Shown here in pieces: positions 24,401 to 34,369 of a stretch of 64,000 nucleotides of DNA (its first letter is position 1; every line of letters starts with the position of its first letter). The DNA comes from Streptomyces sp. NL15-2K (lineage in GTDB: Bacteria; Actinomycetota; Actinomycetes; Streptomycetales; Streptomycetaceae), in contig NZ_CP130630.1 of NCBI RefSeq assembly GCF_030551255.1, positions 682,001 to 746,000 on the forward strand. Direction: 5' to 3'. A program made the position numbers and the translations under genes. The notes beneath the pieces are model-generated. The model searched no databases. It saw only the letters and a list, made by a program, of their open reading frames with translations, and had not been told where the DNA came from.

Positions 24401-27400
24401 CGGTCCCGGCGGGCGGCGGCGGTGGGCGCGGCCGGGACGGGTGCCGGGGTCCGTGCGGGTGCGTCCGTCAGGGCCGCGTCGATCGCCGCCGGGTCGCCCC
24501 AGGCGGGGACGAGCCAGGAGGCGCCGGGGGCGAAGGAGCGCGTGAAGAGGTCCAGCCCCTGGTCGGAGGTCAGTGCCCGCATCCCGGTGCTTCGGGTGTA
24601 CGCGGCCAGTTCCACCTCCCGGACCAGCCCGTCGACCCCGCCGACCGCCCACAGCGGCCAGGCCAGGGAGAGACTGCGACCGTGCCGCTCGCCCCGGCGC
24701 ACCCGCGTGTCCCGGAGCACCGTGAAGAGGTCGGCGAAGCGGTTGGCGGTGGCGTAGCCGGCCGCGCCGAAGTCGCCGATGAGGGAGGAGACGGAGGCGA
24801 ACACGACGAAGAGGTCGAGGGTGTCCTCGCCGGTCAGCCGGTCCAGGTGGACCAGGCCGTGGGTCTTGGCCGCGAGCAGCCGGGAGAACCGCTCCCGGTC
24901 GCCGTCCGCCCGGCCCTCGTCGGCGACGCCCGCCAGGTGGAACACGCCGTGCAGCGGGCCGAACCGGTCCCGGGCGGCTGCCAGTGCCGCTTCGAGTTCG
25001 TCGGCGCGGGCTACGTCGGCGCGCAGGGCGAGTACGTCGGCACCGAGGCCGGTGAGCGTGCGGTGCCAGGCGCGGGCGCCGTCGTCGGGCTCGGAGCGGC
25101 CGATCAGCACCAGCTTGGCCGCGTGGGTGCGGGCCAGGTACTCGGCGAGCACCCGGCCGATGGCACCGTTGCCGCCGGTGACGACGTACACACCGCCCCG
25201 GCGCAGGGGCGGTTCGGCCGAGGCCGAGGGTGCCGTCCCGTCGATCGGGCGCAGGGACCGTATCTCCCGCTCCCCGGAGGCGGTACGGCGGACCTCGAGA
25301 CCGGCGGCGCGGGGTGCGGCGCGCAGTTCGGCCGCCACGGCCCGGGCGACCTCGGCGGCCGGGGCCGCGGCGTCGACGCCCAGGGTGAGCAGTTCGAGGC
25401 GGGGCGCGGTCGGCGCCGTGGAACGGGCGAACCCGGCCAGGGCGGCCCACTCGGGCCGGTCCCTGCCGTCGTCCTGCGGGTGCACCACCAGGCACCGGAC
25501 GCGGCCCGGCAGCGCCTTGGAACGGACCGCGTCCAGCACGTCGAGGACGGGGGCGCAGGCGCGGTCGAGGAGGTCGGCCGGTGAGGTTTCGCCCGCCTCG
25601 GTGTCGGTCAGCGCGGCTACGACGGCGAGGTCGAGCCCGTCGTCCCCGGCGAGGGAGGCGAGCGCGCCGGTGCCCTCGCCGACGGTGACGACGCGCCGCC
25701 ACGCGCCGGTCGCGGCCAGGGCGGACTCCAGCTCGGGGTGGCGGCCCAGCAGGGCGAGGGTCCCGGCAGCGCTGCCCGGTTCCGGGATGGAGACGGGGCG
25801 CCAGTACGGCTCGTAGAGGCGGGGCTCGCCGGGGGCGGGAGCCGGTTCGGTCGGCGCGGTAGGCTCACTCGGCGCGGCCTGGGCGGTCCGCGCGGTCGCC
25901 GCAGGCGACGCGGCTGCCGCAGTCGCCCGAGTCGGCGCGCTCGACGCCGTCAACGCGCTCGGCGCCGACGGCGTACGCCCGGCGAAGTCCCGCGCCGTGG
26001 CCAGCACGCGGCCCTCGTCGTCGTACACGGTCAGATCGAAGCGGCGCACGCCCGCCGACTCGCCGACCAGCCGGGCGTGGGCGTGGCAGACGCCGGGCAG
26101 CGGAGCGAAGACGTCCAGGGCACCGAGGCTGAAGGGGACGGCGAGTTCACCAGGGCGCGGTGCGGCGGACCGGCCGGTCCAGTGGCAGGCCCGCAGGGCG
26201 CCGTCGAGGAGCGCGGGCGGCAGCTCGGTACCGGTTGTCGAGTCGGTGCTCAGCCTGACCAGCGCCTCGCCCGTGCCGGCCCGGATCTCGTCGATGACCT
26301 GGAAGGAGGGGCCGTAGGCGAATCCGGCGCTCTCGTAGTCGCCGTAGGCGGTGGGCCCGTCGCGTACGACGGACAGCCGGGCGCGCAGCGCGGCGAGGTC
26401 CTCGGCGGCCGGCGGGACGGCGGGGGCCGGGACGGCGGTGCCCCGGGCGTGGGTGATGCGCGCGGCGCCGGTCCCGCTGTACACCTCGAAGGCCAGGCCG
26501 GTGCCGTCCGGGCCGAACGAGACGTACAACTCCAGCTCGCCGTGGGCGAGTTCGACGGCCCGTCCCCACACCACCTCGCGCACCGCGTGCCGGACGCCCG
26601 GCTCGGCGAGCGCGGCGGCGGCGCGGACGAACTCCAGGGTCGCAGCACCCGCGAGCAGCGGCCGGCCCTCGATCACGTGGTCGCGCAGCAACGGGTCCTG
26701 CGCGCGCAACGTCTTGCGGAAACGGACCTCGGCGACGGTGGACTCGTTGGCGTCGACCAGCGGATGGGGTGCGGCCGTGCCCAGGTCGGCGTCGAGCGGG
26801 ATCCAGTGGCGCTCGGCGGCGAACGGGTACTGGGGAGCGCGCACCCGGCGCGGGGCGGGACCGGGCCGGCCGGCGTGCCAGGCGGCCCAGTCCACGTCGG
26901 CGCCCCCGAGCCAGCGGCGGGCCATCTCGCCCAATTCGCCGCCGGCGGCGAGGTCGGGGGCGGGCTCGCCCTCGGCGAACCGGCACAGGGCGGCGACGAG
27001 TTCGGCGCCGTCGGTGACCGCCACCGCGAGCCGGGCATCGAGGGCCTCGCGGCCGACCTGGCTGGTGAAGCACAGGTCGGGGAGCGGCACCCGCTCGGTC
27101 TGGACGAAGCGGGCAGCCCGGTCGGCGTAGGCCCGCAGCCGCTCCTCGTCGCGGGCGGACAACAGGAACAGCACGGGCTCGTCGGCGCGCTGCTCGCCCG
27201 CCGGTACGTCGGTGACCGGGTCGGGATTCGGGGACTCCTGGAGGACCAGGTGCGCGTTGGCGCCGCCCGCGCCGAAGGAGCTGAGGCCGGCGCGGCGCGG
27301 CCGGTCCGCGTCGGGCCAGGGGGACAGTTCGCGCTGGACCCGAAACGGGGAGCGGTCGAAGTCGATGTTGGGGTTCAGCTCGGCCGAGTGCAGTGAGGGC

Positions 27401-28800
27401 ACCAGCGTGCGGTGCCGGAACTGCAACAGCACCTTGGTCAGTCCGGCGATGCCGGCCGCAGACTCCAGGTGCCCGATGTTGGACTTGACCGAGCCGATCG
27501 GCCACGTGCCGGGCGTGGCCTCGGCCGAGTCGTAGGCATGCGTCAGGCCGGTCAGCTCGATGGGGTCGCCCAGGGCGGTGCCGGTGCCGTGTGCCTCGAC
27601 GTAGCCGATGTCCCGTGGGGTGACGCCCGCCTGTTCCATCGCGGCGGTGGTCACCCGCTGCTGGGCGCGCGGGTTGGGCACGCTGTAGCCGTTGGTGCGG
27701 GCGCCGTGGTTGACGGCGCTGCCCAGGATCACGCCGTGGATGCGGTCGCCGTCGGCCAGTGCCTGCCGGTAGGGCTTGAGCAGGACGGCGCCGACGCCCT
27801 CTCCGGGCACATAGCCGTCGCCGCCCGCGCCGAAGGCACGGCAGCGGCCGTCGGAGGAGAGGAAGCGGCCCTGGCTGAGGAAGGCGAACTTGTACGGATG
27901 GACGGAAACGTTGACGCCACCGGCGATCGCCAGCTCGCTCTCGCCGCGGCGCAGACTCTCGCACGCCAGGTGGATCGCGGTGAGCGAGGAGGAGCACATG
28001 GTGTCCAGCGCCATGCTCGGGCCGGAGAGGTTCAGGGCGTGGCTGACCCGGTTGGCGATGGTGGCGAAGGACGAACCGGTGAGCGGCCGGCCGCCGCGCA
28101 GGGCGTCCAGGGCGCCGTGGAACTGGTACTCGCCGTACATCACGCCGACGTACACGCCGACGGGCGCTCCTGCCAGGTCGGTACGGCGGTATCCGGCGTC
28201 CTCCAAGACATGCCAGGCGTTCTGCAGGAACAGCCGCTCCTGGGGGTCCATCAGTTCCGCCTGGCGCGGGGAGATACCGAAGAAGAGCGGGTCGAAGCGG
28301 TCGACGTCGCGCAGGAAACCGCCCCACCGGGTGTGGGCGAGGCCGGGCGCCGCCGGATCGGGGTCGTACCAGCGGGTGCTGTCCCAGCGGTCGGTGGGGA
28401 TCTCGGTGACGCAGTCGCGGCCCTCGACGAGGTTGTGCCAGAACTCCTCCACGGTGTCGGCCTGGGGGTAGCGACCGCTGATGCCGATGACGGCGATCGC
28501 CTCGTCGTCCTCGGCGGGCTCGCCGACAGCCGTCTGTCGGGTGCGAAGGACGGTGCGCGCCGGGCGGGAGCCGCGGTCCACGGCCGTGGTCGTGGTCGTC
28601 ACCGGGGCCTCAGCCGTGTCGCCGCCGCTCAGCTCGCCCGCGTGGTGCGCGGCGAAGTAGTCGGCGAGTTCGCTCAGGGTGGCGTACTCGAAGAACAGAG
28701 TCTTGGACAGGCCCTCGAAGTGCCGGTCCAGCTCGCGGTTGAGCTTGGCGATCATCAGCGAGTCGATCCCGTACCGCTCGAACGGGTCGTTCTCGGCCAT
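18433..28800 (-). CDS. Giant trans-AT PKS, downstream reading-frame part (ACP then two modules)
   Basis: 3455 residues from the first ATG in this frame, but that ATG lies in the middle of an ACP (PFERYGIDSL), so it is not a natural start; the open frame joins the gene ending at 28610 across the C7/G7 run at 28866-28872. Domains by nucleotide (descending): ACP 28850-28670; KS 28505-27225; DH 26770-25980 (His kept, motif Pro replaced by Ala); KR 25830-24560 (GGNGAIG; Ser, Tyr, Asn present); ACP 24410-24180; KS 24035-22700; DH 22170-21460 (both motifs intact); KR 21450-20090 (GGLGAVG; YAAGC in place of YxxxN); C-methyltransferase about 19740-18900 (LEVGAGTGG near 19455); ACP about 18810-18590; helical C-terminal docking-like tail. 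Both KS domains have Cys-His-His. Predicted output is two dienic extensions, the second alpha-methylated. It overlaps the FT-A-PCP gene by 4 bases. Confidence 0.9.
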
Positions 28801-31800
28801 CTCGGCCGCGTCCAGCCCCGTCTCGGCGGCGATCAGCTCGCGCAGCAGCCGCAGGGCCCGCGTGCGGGGGGGCGTCCCCCTCGACGACGGCGGCTACGGC
28901 CGTCCGGGCCGCCTGGGCGACGGGCGCGGTGAGCGCGGTGGTGATCTTCCGGACGTCCCCGTGGGCGGCGACGAGCGCGCCGGAGGTGCCGAGGGCCTGC
29001 TCGAACAGGGCGAGGCCCTCCGGGGTGGGCAGGACGCCGAACCCGGTGCGGGCGGCGAGGTCCGTGGCGGCCTCGGTGCTCTGGCGCATACCGCCGTCGG
29101 CCCACATCGGCCAGGCGATCGCGGTGATACGGCCGTGCCGCTCGGCGTAGGCCTCCAAGTAGGCGTTGGCGTACGCGTAGTCGGTCTGTCCGGCGCTGCC
29201 GATGTGGGCGGCGATGGAGGAGAAGGCGACGAAGAAGTCCAGCGGGTCGTCGGCGGTGGCCGCGTCCAGGGCGCGCAGACCGGCCACCTTGGGGGCCAGG
29301 ACGGCGGCGAAGTCCTCGGCGGACTTGGTCAGGGCGAAGCCGTCGCGCAACACGCCCGCCGCGTGGACGACGCCGTTCAGCGGACCGAACTGCACACGGA
29401 TCGAGGCCAGTTGAGCCCTGACGGCGTCGGGGTCGGACACGTCGACGCTGCGGTAGGTCACCCTGGCGTCGAGGTCGGGGATGGTCGGCCGTTCGCTGCG
29501 GCCCAGCAGCACCACGTGGGCGTCGGCCCGGGCGAGCAGCCAGTCGGCGACAGCCCGGCCGAGTCCGCCCGCGCCGCCCGTGACGACGTACACGCCGCCG
29601 TCGCGGACGGTGACCGGCGCGGCGGCCGGGGCAGGCTCGGCCTTGGGGACGCGGCGGCCCTGCGAGGTGTGCGCGACTTCCGGGTCACGGCCGTGGCCGG
29701 ACAGCTCCGCGGCGAGCGCTTCGGTCTCGGGCACGCCCTCGGCGAGGCCGACGACCTGGACTTCGAGGAGGGGGTTCTCCGCCCGGACGGTCCGGGCGAA
29801 GGCGGCGAGGGCGGCGCGTTCGGGACGAGGGCCGTCGGTGTCATGACGGTGGAGCAGGAGCACGCGTACCGGTGCGGTGGGGCGGGCGGCGAGGAGCCGC
29901 TGGACGACGTGCAGCGCCTGCTCGGGCGTCGGTTCGTCGACGAGCACGACGTCCGGCGCGGCGGCGGGGTCGGGTTGCGCAGTGACCGTGTCGACGTCCG
30001 GCGCGGCGGCGGGGTCGGGTTGCGCAGTGACCGTGTCGACGTCCGGCGCGGCGGCGGGGTCGGGTTGCGAGGTGACCGTGTCGACGCCCAGGCCCGTGAG
30101 GTGACCGGTGAGGTGCTCGCGGCGGCCCGGGTCGGCGGCGACGACGGCGGCTGTGGTGCCGACGGGGGCGCCGGTGTGCTCGGCGGGCGCGTCGGTCCAG
30201 CGGCGGACCAGGAGGGCCGACTCGCGGGCCTCTCCGAGGACGCGCACGGCGAGGTCGTCCAGGCGGGCCAGCACCTGGCCGTCGGCGTCCACGACGGTCA
30301 GGTCGGCGTGCGCGGTCCGCTCACCCAGCCGGCCGGCCGTCACGTGCACCCGGCAGGGTCCGGTGACGGGGGCGTGCACGGTGAGGTCACCCAGGGCCAG
30401 GGGCAGGAAGCCGTCGGCCGTGTCGCCGTAGGCGCGGGCGAGCAGGACGACCAGGGCGTGCAGGGCGCCGTCCAGGAGGGCGGGATTGAGCGCCGCGCCG
30501 TCGAGCGAGGCGCCGTCGGGCAGGTCCAGAGTGCCCAGGGCCTCCCCCTCGCCGAGTCGGACCTCGGTGAGCGCCCGCATCCGGGGGCCGTAGTCCAGGC
30601 CGTGGGCGCGCAGCGTGTCGTAGCAGTCGGCGTGGGCGACCGGCTCGGCGCAGCGGGCGGCGACGGCCGCCAGGTCCACCGGGGCGGGCCGCTCGACCGT
30701 TGAAGGGTGGATCTCGCCGGCCGCGACCACTTGCTCGTCCGCGGTGAGTTCAAAGCCGACTGTGTCGCGCTCGCGCCACAGCCGGACCAGCGCGGTGCGC
30801 GGCCCGGAGGCGTAGGACAGCAGCTGTTCGAAGGACACGCCGCGCAGCCGGACCGGTGCGCCGAGCGAGAGTTCGCCCGCCGCTCGGACCAACTCCAGCT
30901 GCCCGGCCGCGGGCAGGACCGGCTCGGCACCGACCCGGTGGTCGGCGAGGTAGAACTCCGTGCCGGTGCGGGAGCTGCGGTAGGCGAGGGTGTCCAGGGT
31001 GGAGGTGTTCTCGTCCAGCAGGGGGTGCGGGCCGGGGCCGGTGAGCTGTCCGGCGGTAGCGGCGGCGATGTCCGTGCCGGTGACCCGTCCGGCGGGGGCG
31101 GCCGCGCTGTCCGGGCCGGTCAGCCAGCAGCGGCGGCCCTCGAAGGGGTACGTCGGCAGCGGGACGCGCCCGCGCTCCTCGCCCTCGAACCAGGCCGCCC
31201 AGTCGACGTCCACTCCCGCCTGCCAGGCGCGGGCCACCGCATCCCAGGGTCCGTCGGTCACGCCGAGGGCGACACCGCGCACCTCGTCGTGTGCGCCGCG
31301 CACCGGGATGCGCGCACGACGGGCGGGCCGCACCTCGCCCTCACCGGTCAGCGCGTCCGCGAGCGGCAGCGCGCCGGTGACACAGGCGGCGAGCCGGGCC
31401 GCGAGCCCGTCACCGTGCACCGCGACCGGCGTGATGCCCCAGCCCAGCCACACCCTGCCGAGCGCGTACTGCACGGCGAACGCCCGCCCCCGCTCGCCCA
31501 GTTGCCCGGCACCGGCCGCGAGTGCGGCCTCGTAGTGCCCGGTGAAGGCGGGCTCGTCGGCGCCCCACTTCTCGGCCAGCCGCGCCGCGTCCGGGACGTC
31601 CTCGGCGAAGACGAACGACACCTCACCGGTGCCGGGCCGCTCGGGAACCGGGGCCTCGCGCAGGGCCCGGGCGAGGGCGGCGCGGTCGGATCCGGTGACG
31701 GCGAGGCGGTACTCGTGGGCGCGGCGGCCCACGGCCAGCGTGTAGGCGACGTCGGCCAGGGAGCCTGGGTCGTCGCCTTGAAGGTGGTCGTCGAGGTGGC

Positions 31801-33211
31801 CGGCCAGGTTCCCGGCGGCCGTGGCCAGCGCGGTCGCCGTACGGGCGGACACCACCAGCACCTGCGACGGGCGCGAGGCCCCGGTGACCGGGGCGGGCGG
31901 AGCCTCCTGGAGGACGGCGTGCGCGTTGGTGCCGCCGATGCCGAAGGAGCTGACGCCCGCGCGCAGCGGCCCCTCCGTCGTCCAGGGCACGGTGTCCGTG
32001 CTGACCTTGAAGGGGCCCGCCGCGAAGTCGATGGCCGGGTTGGGCGTCTCGTAGTTGATGGTCGGCACCAGCGTCCGGTGCCTCATCATCAGCGCCGTCT
32101 TGATCACACCCGCGACACCGGCCGCCGCGTCCAGGTGGCCGATGTTGGACTTCACCGAGCCGATGGCGCAGAACCCGGTGTCGCCGGTGGCCTCCCGGAA
32201 CGCCCGGGTGAGCGCCGATACCTCGACCGGGTCGCCGAGCCGGGTGGCGGTGCCGTGCGCCTCGACGTACCCGATGGAGCGCGGGTCGACGCCGGAGACG
32301 GTGTGCGCCTCGCGGATGACGGCGGTCTGCCCGGCGGCGCCGGGCGCGGCGAAGCTGACCTTCCCGGAGCCGTCGTTGTTGGTCGCCGTGCCCTTGATGA
32401 CGGCGTGGATGGTGTCCCGGTCGGCGATCGCGTCCTGCAGGAGCTTCAGGACGACCACGCCCACGCCGTTGCCGAGCACGGTGCCGCCGGCGTCGGCGTC
32501 GAAGGTGCGCACGTACCCGTCCTGGGACAGGATCGCGCCCTCCTCGTACAAGTACCCCTTCGTCTGCGGCAGTTTGACGGTGACACCGCCCGCCAGCGCC
32601 ATGTCGCACTCGCCGTTGACCAGGCCCTGGCAGGCCAGGTGGATGGCGACGAGGGAGGTGGAACAGGCGGTCTGGACGGCGTAGCTCGGTCCCTTGAGGT
32701 CGAGCTTGTACGACAGCCGGGTGGCCAGGAAGTCCTTGTCGTTGCCGACCATCACCGCGAAGTGGCTGGAGGTGGTGGTCTGGTCGACGTGGGGCAGGAC
32801 CTGCTGCTGGAGGTAGGTGTTGATCGCCGCTCCGGCGTAGACGCTGATCAGCCCGTCGTGGCGGCCCGGGTCGTAACCGGCGTGCTCCAGCGCGGCGTGG
32901 CCTGCCGTCAGCAGGATCCGGTGCTGCGGGTCGGTGATCGCGGCCTCGGCCGGAGTGAACTCGAAGTACCCGGTGTCGAACAGGTCCACGTCCGGGATGA
33001 TCCCGTGGGCCGGCACGTAGCCCGGGTCGTCCAGCAGCCGCTGGGGCACCCCCGCCGCCGCCAGTTCCTCGCGGCCGAAGCGGGTGATGCCCTCGCGGCC
33101 CTCTCTCAGCAGGCGCCAGAAGGAGTCCAGGTCGTCGGCACCGGGGAAACGCCCGGCCATACCGATGATCGCGACATCCGTCTCGGCGGCCTGGACCTCG
33201 TGGCTGCTCAC
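28610..33211 (-). CDS. Giant trans-AT PKS, N-terminal part: KS-(vestigial AT)-DH-KR and truncated ACP
   Basis: GTG start at 33211, overlapping the stop of the upstream condensation remnant (GTGA) and preceded by GGGAG. Residues: KS 11-435 with Cys183 and both His, of the ITDPQHR type typical of KS domains that accept NRPS-derived chains; degenerate AT region about 520-690 (RAFAVQYALGRVWLGWGI but no GHSxG); DH about 730-1000 (His and DGALH present); KR about 1200-1390 (GGAGGLG; SSIAAHIG and YAYAN intact; an Asp at the B-type position in LRDG). The last roughly 85 residues (from about position 1447) are out of frame and not a natural tail; the ACP is completed in the next frame. This is the module expected to extend the oxazole-bearing chain and make the first alkene. 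It contains a 3x45-bp repeat between DH and KR. Confidence 0.88.
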   Translation of the reverse strand: MSSHEVQAAETDVAIIGMAGRFPGADDLDSFWRLLREGREGITRFGREELAAAGVPQRLLDDPGYVPAHGIIPDVDLFDTGYFEFTPAEAAITDPQHRILLTAGHAALEHAGYDPGRHDGLISVYAGAAINTYLQQQVLPHVDQTTTSSHFAVMVGNDKDFLATRLSYKLDLKGPSYAVQTACSTSLVAIHLACQGLVNGECDMALAGGVTVKLPQTKGYLYEEGAILSQDGYVRTFDADAGGTVLGNGVGVVVLKLLQDAIADRDTIHAVIKGTATNNDGSGKVSFAAPGAAGQTAVIREAHTVSGVDPRSIGYVEAHGTATRLGDPVEVSALTRAFREATGDTGFCAIGSVKSNIGHLDAAAGVAGVIKTALMMRHRTLVPTINYETPNPAIDFAAGPFKVSTDTVPWTTEGPLRAGVSSFGIGGTNAHAVLQEAPPAPVTGASRPSQVLVVSARTATALATAAGNLAGHLDDHLQGDDPGSLADVAYTLAVGRRAHEYRLAVTGSDRAALARALREAPVPERPGTGEVSFVFAEDVPDAARLAEKWGADEPAFTGHYEAALAAGAGQLGERGRAFAVQYALGRVWLGWGITPVAVHGDGLAARLAACVTGALPLADALTGEGEVRPARRARIPVRGAHDEVRGVALGVTDGPWDAVARAWQAGVDVDWAAWFEGEERGRVPLPTYPFEGRRCWLTGPDSAAAPAGRVTGTDIAAATAGQLTGPGPHPLLDENTSTLDTLAYRSSRTGTEFYLADHRVGAEPVLPAAGQLELVRAAGELSLGAPVRLRGVSFEQLLSYASGPRTALVRLWRERDTVGFELTADEQVVAAGEIHPSTVERPAPVDLAAVAARCAEPVAHADCYDTLRAHGLDYGPRMRALTEVRLGEGEALGTLDLPDGASLDGAALNPALLDGALHALVVLLARAYGDTADGFLPLALGDLTVHAPVTGPCRVHVTAGRLGERTAHADLTVVDADGQVLARLDDLAVRVLGEARESALLVRRWTDAPAEHTGAPVGTTAAVVAADPGRREHLTGHLTGLGVDTVTSQPDPAAAPDVDTVTAQPDPAAAPDVDTVTAQPDPAAAPDVVLVDEPTPEQALHVVQRLLAARPTAPVRVLLLHRHDTDGPRPERAALAAFARTVRAENPLLEVQVVGLAEGVPETEALAAELSGHGRDPEVAHTSQGRRVPKAEPAPAAAPVTVRDGGVYVVTGGAGGLGRAVADWLLARADAHVVLLGRSERPTIPDLDARVTYRSVDVSDPDAVRAQLASIRVQFGPLNGVVHAAGVLRDGFALTKSAEDFAAVLAPKVAGLRALDAATADDPLDFFVAFSSIAAHIGSAGQTDYAYANAYLEAYAERHGRITAIAWPMWADGGMRQSTEAATDLAARTGFGVLPTPEGLALFEQALGTSGALVAAHGDVRKITTALTAPVAQAARTAVAAVVEGDAPPHAGPAAAARADRRRDGAGRGRDGRERPVRAVRDRLADDRQAQPRAGPALRGPVQDSVLRVRHPERTRRLLRRAPRGRAERRRHG
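28866..28872 (-). other. Apparent one-base frameshift in a G7 (C7 in mRNA) run splitting the giant PKS
   Basis: Translation from 33211 stays PKS-like to about 28872, then becomes Arg/Ala nonsense until a stop at 28610. The frame one base further on carries the missing N-terminal ACP helix (RALRLLRELIAAETGL) directly into the conserved YGIDSL. Removing one base from the run would give a single gene, 33211 to 18433, of 4925 residues. Either the run is a sequencing or assembly error, a real mutation, or a slippery site where polymerase or ribosome restores the frame. Confidence 0.85.
29951..30085 (-). repeat. Three tandem 45-bp repeats in the DH-KR linker
   Basis: Period is exactly 45 bases (units beginning 29951, 29996, 30041), nearly identical. 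They encode three copies of a 15-residue Val-Asp-Thr-Val-Thr-rich unit ending in DPAAAPD, keeping frame. The copies lie in the flexible region before the KR, so copy number may vary without harm. Confidence 0.9.
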
Positions 33212-34160
33212 TGGCCCGATCTCTCCCTTTCGTGTGCCCGGTGTGCCTGTCCCGGTGCGGACGGGCGGGCGGTGGCTCTGGTACGGGTACGGGCGCTCGG
33301 CCCGTGCGTGCTACGGCGGTGACGGTGGCCGGGAGTCAGCCCGGCGGGCGGAGGTTCACAGCCGCCGTCTTCCGGCGGGGCGGGCTCACCGGCCCGTCTT
33401 CCGGCGGGCGGGGCCTTCTTCGCGGTGAGCCCGGAAGCCGTCGCCTGGGCGCGTTCGCGCAGTTCGGCGAGGGCTGCGCCGGGCTGCCCGGCGATCTCCG
33501 CGAGCAGCCGGTCGTAGGTGCGGGCCATCCGCTCGGCGGTGCCCCCGTCGCACAGGCCGGTGCTGTACTCCAGGTAGCCGCCGAGGCCGTCGCCGCTCTC
33601 CCGCACGACGAGGCCGAGGTCGTACCGGTCGGTGCCGACGCCGGTGCGCACCTGCGACGCCGCCGCCCAGGCGACGAGCGGGGGGTCACGTCCAGGCGCA
33701 TCGCCGACATGTCGACGAAGTAGCCGACGACGCCTTGCAGTTCGGCCCAGGACCGGCCTGCGACCGGGGAGCCGATGACCGGCTCGTGATCGTCGGTGTG
33801 GCCGCCGAGCAGCGCGGCGAAGGCCGACAGCAGGGTCATGTACGGAGTGACACCGGCGTCCCGGCCGAGCCTTGGGAGAAGGCGGGTCCCGGAGCGGGCG
33901 GCGCCGTCCACGAGGAGTTCCGTCAGTGCCCGGGACGCCTGTCCCGGGTCGTGGCACACGACGGCGAGCCGGTACCGCCGGCTCCTGTGTCCCGCGGTCG
34001 ATGTGCGGACGGCCTCGGCGAGTTCAGCTGCCGGGAGCCCGCGCAGCCGGTCGGAGGCGACGGCAGCCGGCGCCCGGACCGTTCCGGCGGGGAGGACCAC
34101 CGGATACGCACGGCCTCCGTCCACGACGGCAGTCGACGACACTCGCAGCACCTCCCACAT
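33208..34160 (-). pseudogene. Decayed NRPS condensation-domain remnant upstream of the giant PKS
   Basis: One frame (from about 34160, MWEVLRV) carries a condensation C-lobe stretch (AGVTPYMTLLSAFAALL, then GSPVAGRSWAELQGVVGYFV). At about 33690 the match jumps to another frame, which carries the end of the same fold (TDRYDLGLVVRESGDGLGG, then LEYSTGLCDGGTAERM). About 100 residues are missing between the two parts, and the N-lobe with HHxxxDG is absent. The second frame ends in TGA at 33208, overlapping the PKS GTG start, so the remnant may still be translated enough to couple to the PKS. It looks like the leftover of an NRPS or C-domain gene that once headed this operon. Confidence 0.7.
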
Positions 34161-34194
34161 CCACGGCGGCCCTCCGATGGTGCGGGCCCACCTA

Positions 34195-34310
34195 AGTTGT
34201 GGTTTCAAGAGTCGTTACGGGTGCTTCGGTCGTCACCACCCAACCGAGTAGAGCCGACAACGTTTCCTCCGGCAAAGAAGCTACTCATTCAGGTGGTTTA
34301 GAAGGCGGGA
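34195..34310 (-). promoter_or_regulatory. AT-richer leader, likely promoter region of the minus-strand PKS operon
   Basis: This stretch is clearly less GC-rich than the surrounding DNA and lies immediately upstream of the remnant and PKS operon, making it the natural promoter region for genes 33211 to 11067. I could not settle on a convincing -35/-10 pair. The 160 bases between the remnant and the next gene hold no other feature. Confidence 0.35.
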
Positions 34311-34369
34311 GGCCTCTTGGTGCGAGGCTGCGCACGCGGCGGTGACCGCACTGGTGGCGGGCCAGGGTT

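Noticed and set aside
18607..25584. A plus-strand frame of over 2300 codons across the giant PKS
   Set aside because: No recognisable domain; the minus strand carries continuous KS, DH, KR, MT and ACP homology. Long antisense frames are expected at this GC content.
28610..28860. Natural C-terminal tail of the N-terminal PKS part
   Set aside because: The residues are out-of-frame Arg/Ala sequence; the adjacent frame carries the expected ACP.
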